Source: Candidatus Omnitrophota bacterium
Lineage (GTDB): Bacteria; Omnitrophota; Gorgyraeia; Gygaellales; UBA12090
Length of the DNA stretch: 44,014 nucleotides
Assembly (NCBI GenBank): GCA_030674475.1
Contig: JAUSCZ010000039.1
Span: 1 to 44,014, forward strand
Direction of reading: 5' to 3'
Numbering within the stretch: position 1 is the first letter of the stretch; every line of letters begins with the position of its first letter. Below, piece by piece: positions 37,717 through 44,014 of this stretch. The notes below the pieces were generated by a model. The model was not told the origin of the DNA. It saw only the letters and a program-made list of their open reading frames with translations, and did not search any database. A program made the translations under genes and the position numbers.

Positions 37717-38747
37717 ACCAGGCCTCATCAGGCGAGGCTATTGAGGCTCTGCGGATAAAGTATCTGGGCCGGCAGGGTTTGCTGGCTGAGATTACCGGAT
37801 CCATCTCTGCTCTTTCAGCCTCAGAGCGTCCGGAATTCGGAAAGAAAGCTAATTATCTCAAGAATAAACTTACCCGGTTTCTTGAGGAGAGGGTTTCTCA
37901 ATTAAAAGAAAAGGAATCTCAAGACCTTGAGACTTTTGACCTTACCCTGCCCGGCGAACCAATTCCCCAAATCGGAACCCGGCATCCGATTACCCAGACT
38001 ATCCAGGAGATAACCGCTATTTTTTCTAAACTGGGTTTTGTAACCGTGGAAGGCCCGGAGGTGGAAAACGAATACAACAACTTCAGCGGTTTAAATATCC
38101 CCTTAGATCATCCTTCCCGGGATGCCTTTGATACGTTCTATTTAAAACCAGAAACCAGAAACCAGAAACCAGTAACCAGAAAAGAAAGATTCTTACTGCG
38201 CAGCCATACTTCGCCGGTGCAGATTCGGGTGATGAAAGAGCATAAGCCGCCTCTGGCGGTGATAGTTCCGGGTAAGGTCTATCGGCCGGACGCGGTGGAT
38301 GCCTCACACTCCTTTGTCTTTCATCAGATTGAAGGTTTCTTAGTTGATCAAGAGGTAAGTTTTGCTGACCTTAAAGGGACCTTGACCGCTTTTGCCCAAA
38401 GGCTCTTCGGGGAAAAGATCCAGATGCGTTTTCGCCCCCACTTTTTTCCTTTTACTGAGCCTTCGGCTGAGGTGGACATCTCTTGCATGCTATGCAAGAG
38501 AAACCAGAAACCAGTAACCAGAAACCAGGAAAAGAAGTGCAGCGTGTGCGGGGGTAAGGGGTGGCTGGAGATTTTAGGCTGTGGGATGATTCATCCTAAT
38601 GTCTTTGCTAATGTGGGCTATCCTAAAGATAAATACAGCGGATTTGCTTTTGGAATGGGCATAGAAAGGATAGCTATGCTTAAGTATGGAATAAACGACA
38701 TTCGTTTATTTTTTGAGAATGACCTTAGATTCTTAAGACAGTTTTAG
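37668..38747 (+). CDS. pheS: Phenylalanyl-tRNA synthetase alpha subunit with two repeat-encoded insertions
   Basis: 359 residues. N-terminal coiled coil, then the catalytic core: HPITQTIQEI, VEGPEVENEYNNFSGLNIP, LLRSHTSPVQIRVM (motif 2 region), FFPFTEPSAEVD, GWLEILGCGMIHPNV, and GFAFGMGIERIAMLKYGI (motif 3). Two in-frame insertions come from the same AACCAG repeat. One (KPETRNQKPVTRKERF) lies before LLRSHTS. The other (KRNQKPVTRNQEKK) lies between two Cys pairs, CMLC and CSVC. Both are at loops where other PheS proteins vary. All catalytic motifs are kept, so the enzyme should work. Confidence 0.95.
   Translation: MSFDWTAIEQEAQKEINQASSGEAIEALRIKYLGRQGLLAEITGSISALSASERPEFGKKANYLKNKLTRFLEERVSQLKEKESQDLETFDLTLPGEPIPQIGTRHPITQTIQEITAIFSKLGFVTVEGPEVENEYNNFSGLNIPLDHPSRDAFDTFYLKPETRNQKPVTRKERFLLRSHTSPVQIRVMKEHKPPLAVIVPGKVYRPDAVDASHSFVFHQIEGFLVDQEVSFADLKGTLTAFAQRLFGEKIQMRFRPHFFPFTEPSAEVDISCMLCKRNQKPVTRNQEKKCSVCGGKGWLEILGCGMIHPNVFANVGYPKDKYSGFAFGMGIERIAMLKYGINDIRLFFENDLRFLRQF
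38147..38180. repeat. AACCAG repeat inside pheS, first insertion
   Basis: Five accag units (accagaaaccagaaaccag...), one-sided without the mirrored arm. Confidence 0.85.
38480..38529. repeat. AACCAG repeat plus hairpin inside pheS, second insertion
   Basis: A 9-bp-arm hairpin CTCTTGCAT-gct-ATGCAAGAG encodes the first Cys pair, followed by aaaccagaaaccagtaacc units. Confidence 0.85.
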
Positions 38748-38910
38748 AATACGCGGATCCAAGCCGCAAGCCTGCCGGCCGGCAAGGCAGAAATTTCCGT
38801 ACGCCCTGCTCAAACACAACCTTACCATCCGCACTGCGTAACGGTATCTTTGTGATTGGGTTACAATAAAAGTAGCGGTGCGATTTATCGCACCCACGAG
38901 GAGATTTTAG
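38748..38910. repeat. pheS-pheT spacer with small palindromes
   Basis: 163 bp. TGCCGGCCGGCA near 38770 and a hairpin GGTGCGAT-tt-ATCGCACC (38877-38894) just ahead of the pheT SD. No convincing promoter; a TACAAT lacks a -35 partner. Confidence 0.6.
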
Positions 38911-40989
38911 GTGAAACTTACCTATAATTGGTTAAAAGATTTTGTGGATATCAGCCTTAAGCCTAAAGAGCTGGCGGATAAGCTGACTATGGCCGGGCTT
39001 GAGGTTGTTTCTTTGGAGGAATTTGAGGGTGATTATGTTTTTGAAATTGAGATTACCTCCAACCGTCCGGACTGGCTTTCGGTAATCGGTATCGCCAGGG
39101 AAGTTTCCGCGATTACCGGTAGGAAGTTAAAGCCGACAGCCGACAGCCGACAGCCGACAGCCGGCTCCGGAAGCTTGCATATTAAAATTGAGAATAAAAA
39201 GGCCTGTCCTTTTTATTCCGCCCGGTTGATTTATGAGGTCAAGGTTGGGCCTTCACCTTCCGGGATTGCCGATAGGCTCAAGGCAATAGGCCTGAGGCCG
39301 GTAAATAATATTGTGGATATCACCAATTATGTCTTATGGGCCACCGGACAGCCTCTGCACGCTTTTGATTTGGATAAAATTGTAGGGGCGAACCTCTGTG
39401 TTCGCCCGAATGATGGCGGGCAGACACGGAGGTCTGCCCCTACGCACAGGAAAATTTCTGTTCGTTTTGCGAAAAGCGGCGAAGAAATAATTTCTATAGA
39501 CGGTATAAGTAGAAAACTATCTCCGAAGATTCTGGTTATTACCGATGAAAATAGGCCTGTAGCCATCGCCGGGATTATGGGGGGTAAAGAAAGCCAGGTG
39601 AGCGAAGCTACCCGTAATATCCTCTTAGAAAGCGCTTATTTTCATCCTTTGGTTATCCGCAAGGCCGCCCGCCTTTTAGGGCTTTCCAGTGACTCTTCTT
39701 ATCGTTTTGAACGTTCGGTGAGTATGGGCGGTATCTTAGACAGCTCTGATCTGGCCTCTTCCTTAATCTTAAAATACGCCGGAGGTAATCCCGGTCCACT
39801 CTTTAAGGCCGGTTCTGATGCTAAGACGCCTGCCAAAAGCATTATTTTCAATATTCCCAGGGCCAATAAACTGTTGGGAAAGGATTTATCCGCGGTTAAG
39901 ATAAAAGCAAATCTTTCAGCCTTGGGATTTAAAACCGCTTCCCTGAAAAAAGATACGTTGAAAATAACCCCGCCGGCTTTCCGTCAGGATATCTCAACCC
40001 CGGCCGATATCCTGGAAGAGGTCTGCCGCGTCTACGGCTACGAGAATATCCCTTTAAGTCTTCCGTCAATAAAGCCTTCACAGCTTCCGGAAGAGAACAT
40101 CCAGCTTATTCAGGAGAGGGCGGCTCAGACGCTTTCGTCATTAGGTTTTAATGAGGTGATTACCTATAGCCTTTTAAGCCAGGAGGCTTTAAAGAGAATA
40201 AGATCTGACGGACAAACTACCGTATTTTTAGAAAATCCTTTAAGCCAGGAGCAGGAGGTTTTAAGGCCGAGCTTAACCTGGGGGCTTTTAAATGTCTTAG
40301 CCCGAAACCTGGAATTGGGAAATACCAAATGCGCCTTTTTTGAAATCGGGAATTGCTTTAGCCAAGACAGCGAATGCCGGTTTTTGGGCATAGTAATGAA
40401 TAAACGTGGTTCGACTACGCTCACCACAGGTGGTTTATTGGAACTAAAGGGCGTCTTAGAATTATTGCTTCAAAAAATAGGTATCAAAGATTATAAATTT
40501 ATTCCTTCTACGGATCCGCTTTTTACCGTAGGATACTCCTCTGCCTTAGTAACAGGTAAAGAAGAATTTGGTTTTTTGGGCCAGGCCAAAAAAGAGATTC
40601 TCACTGAACTCAGGATAGATGAAAGCGAGGTAATAATAGCCGGGTTAAATCTGGATAAGCTGAAAAATCTAGCCTGTTTTTCCCGAGTCTACCAGCCGCT
40701 CCCCAAATATCCTTCGGTTTCCAGGGATATTAGCCTGATAGTGGATGAGACCATAAGTTATCAGGCTCTGATAGATGCGATAAAATCCGGTAACGGATTA
40801 GAGAGTTTAGAGAATATAAAGTTTAAAGATGTGTATCGCTCAGAAGCTTTAGGTAAAACCAAGAAATCCATCACCATCTCTTTGGAATTCCGTTCCCCCG
40901 AAGAAACCCTCACTGATTCCCAGGTGAACTCCCGCGTGGAAAGCATCATCCAGACAGTTTCCCGGGAGTTAGGGGCCGGGATCCGTTAG
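38911..40989 (+). CDS. pheT: Phenylalanyl-tRNA synthetase beta subunit, compact form without the tRNA-binding domain
   Basis: 692 residues from a GTG behind GAGGAG. Starts MKLTYNWLKDFVDISLKPKE. The EMAP-like tRNA-binding domain normally inserted after LTMAGLEV is absent, and the B1 domain continues directly into FEIEITSNRPDWLSVIGIAREVSAI. B3/B4 editing domain (NNIVDITNYVLWATGQPLHAFD, ITDENRPVAIAGIMGG, FHPLVIRKAARLLGLSSDSSYRFER), B5, catalytic-like domain and the C-terminal anticodon domain (YPSVSRDISLIVD) are present. Three repeat-derived segments are in frame: KPTADSRQPTAGSGS, GANLCVRPNDGGQTRRSAPTHR and NKRGSTTLTTGG. Confidence 0.95.
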   Translation: MKLTYNWLKDFVDISLKPKELADKLTMAGLEVVSLEEFEGDYVFEIEITSNRPDWLSVIGIAREVSAITGRKLKPTADSRQPTAGSGSLHIKIENKKACPFYSARLIYEVKVGPSPSGIADRLKAIGLRPVNNIVDITNYVLWATGQPLHAFDLDKIVGANLCVRPNDGGQTRRSAPTHRKISVRFAKSGEEIISIDGISRKLSPKILVITDENRPVAIAGIMGGKESQVSEATRNILLESAYFHPLVIRKAARLLGLSSDSSYRFERSVSMGGILDSSDLASSLILKYAGGNPGPLFKAGSDAKTPAKSIIFNIPRANKLLGKDLSAVKIKANLSALGFKTASLKKDTLKITPPAFRQDISTPADILEEVCRVYGYENIPLSLPSIKPSQLPEENIQLIQERAAQTLSSLGFNEVITYSLLSQEALKRIRSDGQTTVFLENPLSQEQEVLRPSLTWGLLNVLARNLELGNTKCAFFEIGNCFSQDSECRFLGIVMNKRGSTTLTTGGLLELKGVLELLLQKIGIKDYKFIPSTDPLFTVGYSSALVTGKEEFGFLGQAKKEILTELRIDESEVIIAGLNLDKLKNLACFSRVYQPLPKYPSVSRDISLIVDETISYQALIDAIKSGNGLESLENIKFKDVYRSEALGKTKKSITISLEFRSPEETLTDSQVNSRVESIIQTVSRELGAGIR
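39131..39162. repeat. Tandem ccgacag repeat inside pheT
   Basis: Four to five ccgacag units, seven bases each; encodes TADSRQPTAG because the period is not a multiple of three. Confidence 0.85.
39382..39443. repeat. Composite GTAG...CTAC palindrome inside pheT
   Basis: GTAGGGGC...GCCCCTAC outer arms around two hairpins (GGGGCGAAC-ctctgt-GTTCGCCC and GGGCAGAC-acgga-GGTCTGCCC). Confidence 0.85.
40399..40439. repeat. Hairpin repeat inside pheT
   Basis: Outer AATAAAC / GTTTATT, inner GTGGT-tcgactacgctc-ACCAC. Encodes NKRGSTTLTTGGLL, where PheT proteins usually have a Trp-containing loop. Confidence 0.65.
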
Positions 40990-41252
40990 ATTTAACTTTC
41001 CCCATTTCCATATTTTGCGTAACCGGTCACTAAACGGGGGCGTTTTTTTAAAAATCCCCCTAACCCCCTTTTTGGCTTTGGTTATTAGGAAGCCAAACCA
41101 CCGCCCTCTGGCTTGTCAAAGGGGGAATTTTTATTCCCCTCTTTCATAAAGATGTGCTTCCCCCTTTCGCAAAGGGGGACAGAGGGGATTTTCAGGGTGA
41201 GGGGAGATTTTTCCTTGTTTACTGACGCATTACTATTTTACTAAGAAATGCC
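40990..41252. repeat. Spacer between pheT and 6S RNA, composed of cccct/agggg repeats
   Basis: 41050-41205 is a nested set of dyads: taaccccctttttggcttt, the mirrored ggcttgtcaaagggggaa, then cccctttcgcaaaggggg and gaggggattttc. No ORF. Confidence 0.7.
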
Positions 41253-41280
41253 TTGATTTTTGGCAAAAGGGTGGTATACT
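41253..41280 (+). promoter_or_regulatory. Promoter of the 6S RNA gene
   Basis: TTGATT, 16-bp spacer, TATACT. Start near 41287. Confidence 0.65.
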
Positions 41281-41286
41281 TAATTA

Positions 41287-41462
41287 TAGAAAAGGAAAGT
41301 TATTTTACTTCCCTGCCGTGCGCGTCAGGACTTGGAAAATAGTTGAACCAACATTATTGTAATGGGAGCTGAAACTCCCTTGACAGTTCGCTGTTAAGGG
41401 GAGGCACCCACCTGTGAATCAGGGTTCAAGTAATCAGTTCGACGGCAATGCGCGGGGATTTT
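41287..41462 (+). ncRNA. ssrS: 6S RNA
   Basis: About 175 bases. The 3' part aligns by eye with E. coli 6S: CACCT...GAA.CAGGGTTCAAG, then CAG and CGACGGCA; the 5' part has CCCTGCCGT, whose TGCCGT pairs with ACGGCA near the 3' end. Inner hairpins (GGGAG-ctgaaa-CTCCC) fit the long-stem-with-bubble fold that mimics open promoter DNA and sequesters RNA polymerase. In many bacteria 6S lies next to the 5-formyl-THF cyclo-ligase gene, which is present 1.3 kb downstream. Exact ends are approximate. Confidence 0.85.
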
Positions 41463-41465
41463 TTT

Positions 41466-41494
41466 GTAGGGGCAACCCCTGTGGTCGCCCCTAC
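41466..41494 (+). terminator. GTAG...CTAC palindrome followed by T-run, likely 6S terminator
   Basis: GTAGGGGCaacccctgtggtcGCCCCTAC then TTTTTT. A palindromic element that has become, or replaced, the terminator. The 6S 3' end itself already has a T-run (41458-41465). Confidence 0.65.
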
Positions 41495-41573
41495 TTTTTT
41501 TACAAATTCAATGAAGAGCACCCAATAGGAAATTATATTTGATTTTATCCTTAAATAGTGTTAAGATTAATTT

Positions 41574-42224
41574 ATGATAGTAACCCAAAGAAAACCATTA
41601 GAAGAAATTTTAAGTATCCTAAAAGACCAGAATAAGGTGTTTCTGGTTGGCTGTGGGGAGTGTTCAACTACCTGTCATACCGGCGGAGAGAAGGAAGTTT
41701 TGGAGATGAAGCAGTTTCTGGAGGCCCAGGGTAAAAAGGTTACCGGATGGGTTATTCCTAATGCCCCCTGTATTGCCGCCCAGACCAAGACCGCCTTTGC
41801 CCAGAATATGCCGGCCCTGAAAGATACCCAGGCCATATTGGTAATGTCCTGCGGTTTAGGGGTGCAGTCGGTCAAGGAAAATGACCGCTTAAAGTTAGAA
41901 GTCTTTCCGGCCCTAAACTCAATGTTTGGCACTTTGATGGATTCTAAGGGCAGTTTTTATGAAGTCTGCTCTAATTGTGGTGACTGCGTCTTGGATAAAA
42001 CCGGTTGTATCTGTCCGATTACCCGCTGTTCTAAAGGGCTCCTAAACGGCCCCTGCGGGGGAGTGATTAAGGGCAAGTGCGAGGTGGACAGGGACCGTGA
42101 CTGCGCCTGGGTCTTGATTTATAAGGAGCTGGAAAGAAAAGGCCAGTTAGATAAAATGAAAGCCTTGTCCGCGCCCAAAGATTACAGCAAGACCACTAAG
42201 CCGCATAAGGTATTAGTCAGTTAG
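41574..42224 (+). CDS. metV: Methylene-tetrahydrofolate reductase C-terminal-type zinc/iron-sulfur protein (MetV)
   Basis: 216 residues. MTHFR_C family: VGCGECSTTCHTGGEKEVLEM at the N-terminus, MSCGLGVQSVKE, and the Cys-rich C-terminus CSNCGDCVLDKTGCICPITRCSKGLLNGPCGG, ending DCAWVLIYKELERKGQLDKM. In acetogens MetV pairs with MetF in methylene-THF reduction of the Wood-Ljungdahl pathway. MetF is not adjacent here: the next gene is a NifU/IscU scaffold. About ten cysteines are in place for two to three metal sites. Confidence 0.88.
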   Translation: MIVTQRKPLEEILSILKDQNKVFLVGCGECSTTCHTGGEKEVLEMKQFLEAQGKKVTGWVIPNAPCIAAQTKTAFAQNMPALKDTQAILVMSCGLGVQSVKENDRLKLEVFPALNSMFGTLMDSKGSFYEVCSNCGDCVLDKTGCICPITRCSKGLLNGPCGGVIKGKCEVDRDRDCAWVLIYKELERKGQLDKMKALSAPKDYSKTTKPHKVLVS

Positions 42225-42325
42225 AAGTAACCAGATGGTAGGGGCGGGTTCGAACCCGCCCCTACGCCGAGCGCCGAAAAAATCTGTATTCTGTTCTCTG
42301 TAATCTTCCGAGCGAAGCGAGGCAT
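42225..42325. repeat. AACCAG-family repeat with nested GTAG...CTAC palindrome, carries SD of the next gene
   Basis: aagtaaccagat, then the perfect 28-bp palindrome (42238-42265), then ttctgttctctgtaatcttc and the module cgagcgaagcgagg whose GAGG lies four bases before the ATG. Confidence 0.75.
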
Positions 42326-42709
42326 ATGGAACAATATAGCGAAAAAGTAATGGATCATTTCCTGCATCCCAGGAATATTGGAGAAATTCCCGATGCCAGC
42401 GGTATCGGAAATGTCGGTAATCCCGTCTGTGGCGACATCATGAGATTATACATTAAAGTAGATAACGGCAAGATAATAGACATAAAGTTTAAGACTTTTG
42501 GCTGTGGAGCGGCTATTTCTACCAGTTCGATGGTTACCGAGATGGTTAAGGGAAAGAGCATTGATGAAGCCTTGACAATTACCAATAAAGCGGTAGCTGA
42601 GGCCCTGGGAGGGCTGCCGGCAGTAAAGATGCATTGTTCGGTTCTGGCTGAAGAGGCTTTAAAATCAGCGATTGAGGATTATCGCAAGAAACAGCAGGCC
42701 AGATCTTAG
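42326..42709 (+). CDS. Iron-sulfur cluster scaffold protein, IscU/NifU N-terminal type
   Basis: 127 residues: MEQYSEKVMDHFLHPRNIGEI, then the three cluster-binding Cys in GNPVCGDIM, FGCGAAIST and KMHCSVLAEEAL, plus the Asp next to the first (CGD). It assembles Fe-S clusters from cysteine-derived sulfur. No IscS/NifS in view; the nearby Cys-rich MetV would be a client. Length is that of a stand-alone scaffold. Confidence 0.93.
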   Translation: MEQYSEKVMDHFLHPRNIGEIPDASGIGNVGNPVCGDIMRLYIKVDNGKIIDIKFKTFGCGAAISTSSMVTEMVKGKSIDEALTITNKAVAEALGGLPAVKMHCSVLAEEALKSAIEDYRKKQQARS

Positions 42710-42710
42710 G

Positions 42711-43268
42711 ATGGTTTTAACCAAAGAGAATTTAAGGAAGTTAATGTTAGAAAAACTGAAAAAGCAAAGGGAGGATTTAAGAAAAAAGAGGTCCTTAAAC
42801 ATAAAGGACAAGCTTTTTAGGTTAAAGGTATTTAAAGAGGCAAAGACGATACTATTCTATCTGGCCTTGAAACCCGAGGTCCGGACCAGGATAATGATTG
42901 AGGAAGCGCTTAAATTAGGCAAAAAAATAGCAGTTCCAGCTTGCGATATAAAGGCAAAAGAAATTAAACCTTGCTTGCTTAGGACTTTAGAAAATAGACA
43001 TTTGAAAAAGGGAGCTTATGGAATTAGTGAACCTTTCCTGACCCGGCCGATCGACCCAGCTAAAATTGATTTGTTTATTGTTCCCGGTTTGGCCTTTGAC
43101 CTTTCCGGAAACCGTTTGGGCCGGGGGTTGGGTTATTACGATAGATTCCTGAGCCGGCTCCCGGAGTCCGCCCATAAGATAGGGCTTGCCTTTAAATTCC
43201 AGGTTTTAAAACGCCTTCCTTTTTGCCTTCCTCACGACATCCGCGTGGATAAAGTCCTCTTTGCCTAA
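42711..43268 (+). CDS. 5-formyltetrahydrofolate cyclo-ligase
   Basis: 185 residues. ATP-dependent conversion of 5-formyl-THF to methenyl-THF. Motifs: FYLALKPEVRTRIMIEEAL, KKIAVPACD, PAKIDLFIVPGLAFDLSGNRLGRGLGYYDRFLSR (nucleotide loop) and LPHDIRVDKVL. The ATG at 42711 overlaps nothing and has a weak SD; another ATG at 42744 has a better one (AAGGA, six bases). I keep the first because the N-terminal KENLRKLMLEKLKKQ matches the family helix. Neighbour to 6S RNA and metV, which fits folate metabolism. Confidence 0.9.
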   Translation: MVLTKENLRKLMLEKLKKQREDLRKKRSLNIKDKLFRLKVFKEAKTILFYLALKPEVRTRIMIEEALKLGKKIAVPACDIKAKEIKPCLLRTLENRHLKKGAYGISEPFLTRPIDPAKIDLFIVPGLAFDLSGNRLGRGLGYYDRFLSRLPESAHKIGLAFKFQVLKRLPFCLPHDIRVDKVLFA

Positions 43269-43269
43269 A

Positions 43270-43325
43270 AAATTGCTAATTGCTAATTGCTAATCGTTAC
43301 GATATGCTATATGCTATTAGCTACT
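43270..43325. repeat. Short repeats (ttgctaa, atgcta words) before rny
   Basis: attgctaattgctaattgctaa followed by atatgctatatgctattagc; tandem and partly mirrored. No other content in the 90-bp gap. Confidence 0.65.
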
Positions 43326-43361
43326 TTCGTGCTTTATTTTCGAATATAAGCGGAGGAAATT

Positions 43362-44014
43362 ATGACTATATTTATTTATATAATCGCGGCCCTGGTTTCC
43401 ATTTCTTCAGGATACGCCTTAAATAAGGTTTTATCCAGGAAGAAGATTCAGGATGCCAAACAAGCGGCATCCCAGATACTTGAACAGACCAAAAAAGAAG
43501 TAGAAAATCTCAAAAAAGAAGCGGAGCTGGAAGGCAAAGATATGATTTTGCGCCTGCGCCAGGATTTCGAGGCCAAGACTCAAAGCCGGCGCGAAGAACT
43601 GATTGCCTTAGAAAAACGCCTCAGCCTTAAGGAAGACAATGTGGATAGACGCCTGGCCCTTTTAGAAAAAAAGGAAAAGGAGTTGGATGCTAAATATGAT
43701 TCCTTAAGAATAAATGAGGATGCCCTGAAGGCCAAAGATAAACAGTTGGCCGCCTTAATCAACGAAGAAAAAGAGCGCTTGCAAAAGATTGCCAATTTGA
43801 CCATTGAGGAGGGTAAGCAGGTTCTCCTGGCGCGTTTGTCCGATGAATTAAATAATGAAAAAGCGGTTTTGATTAGAAATTGCGAAGAAGAGATAAAGAC
43901 CACCGCGGATAAAAGGGCCAGGGAATTAATCAGCTTGGCTGTGCAGCGCTGCGCGGTTGAGCATACGGTAGAGTCTACGGTGAGCGTAGTCAGCCTGCCC
44001 AGCGACGAGATGAA
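43362..44014 (+). CDS. rny: Ribonuclease Y, N-terminal part (3' end outside window)
   Basis: 217 residues visible, not in the ORF track because the frame runs off the edge. N-terminal membrane helix (IFIYIIAALVSISSGYAL), then a long charged coiled coil (KKEVENLKKEAELEGKD onward), ending in the conserved RARELISLAVQRCAVEHTVE / VSVVSLPSDEM just before the KH domain. SD is GGAGG six bases upstream. Membrane-bound endonuclease that starts mRNA decay. The order 5-FCL - rny is seen in several phyla. Confidence 0.95.
   Translation, partial: MTIFIYIIAALVSISSGYALNKVLSRKKIQDAKQAASQILEQTKKEVENLKKEAELEGKDMILRLRQDFEAKTQSRREELIALEKRLSLKEDNVDRRLALLEKKEKELDAKYDSLRINEDALKAKDKQLAALINEEKERLQKIANLTIEEGKQVLLARLSDELNNEKAVLIRNCEEEIKTTADKRARELISLAVQRCAVEHTVESTVSVVSLPSDEM

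Overview
The window reads as a chromosome segment of a Gram-negative, probably uncultivated anaerobe. An outer-membrane porin, a type IV pilin-like protein and a MetV-type methylene-tetrahydrofolate reductase subunit (Wood-Ljungdahl type folate chemistry) fit a lineage such as Omnitrophota. That placement is inference from gene content and from the very abundant short palindromic intergenic repeats; no 16S rRNA gene is present. Composition is moderate in GC throughout, and no phage, transposase or CRISPR array was seen.

Layout. 1-2 kb: the 3' end of a chemoreceptor gene and a porin (+). 2.1-5.1 kb (-): speD-speE-saccharopine-dehydrogenase-like, then a SET-domain protein. 5.2-15.9 kb (-): a chemosensory operon, in transcription order cheY2-cheC3-cheA-cheC2-[FtsA-like actin ATPase]-comFB-cheR-cheY1-cheD-cheB-cheC1-cheW, with one clear promoter at its head. 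16.1-22.3 kb: glycosyltransferases, a methyltransferase, a REC-GGDEF protein and a TMTC-like GT-C/TPR protein. 22.3-23.1 kb (-): a monocistronic pseudopilin behind a GEMM-I (cyclic dinucleotide) riboswitch with its own promoter and terminator. 23.1-27.3 kb (+): the usual chromosome-origin neighbourhood rpmH-yidD-yidC-jag(N)-parA-parB, lacking rnpA, mnmEG and rsmG. 27.4-44 kb (+): housekeeping genes (ndk, yicC, gmk, rpoZ, coaC, three tRNAs, thrS-infC-rpmI-rplT, a Trk potassium system, pheS-pheT, 6S RNA, metV, an IscU/NifU scaffold, 5-formyl-THF cyclo-ligase, 5' part of rny).

Two themes stand out. First, a surface-behaviour and second-messenger theme. The Che operon carries an actin-like ATPase translationally coupled to ComFB, a family reported to bind c-di-GMP. 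It also has three CheC paralogs that have each lost a different half of the double active site. A REC-GGDEF protein and a pilin under a cyclic-dinucleotide riboswitch lie a few kb away; the riboswitch carries A at what I believe is the ligand-discriminating position.

Second, the segment is riddled with several families of short palindromic repeats. They sit between genes, nest inside each other, and supply Shine-Dalgarno sequences, a promoter -35 box and a stop codon. They have also entered coding sequences in frame (pheS twice, pheT three times, gmk, a TMTC-like gene). One copy encodes almost the whole signal peptide of a small exported protein. This resembles Rickettsia palindromic elements in behaviour but not in sequence.
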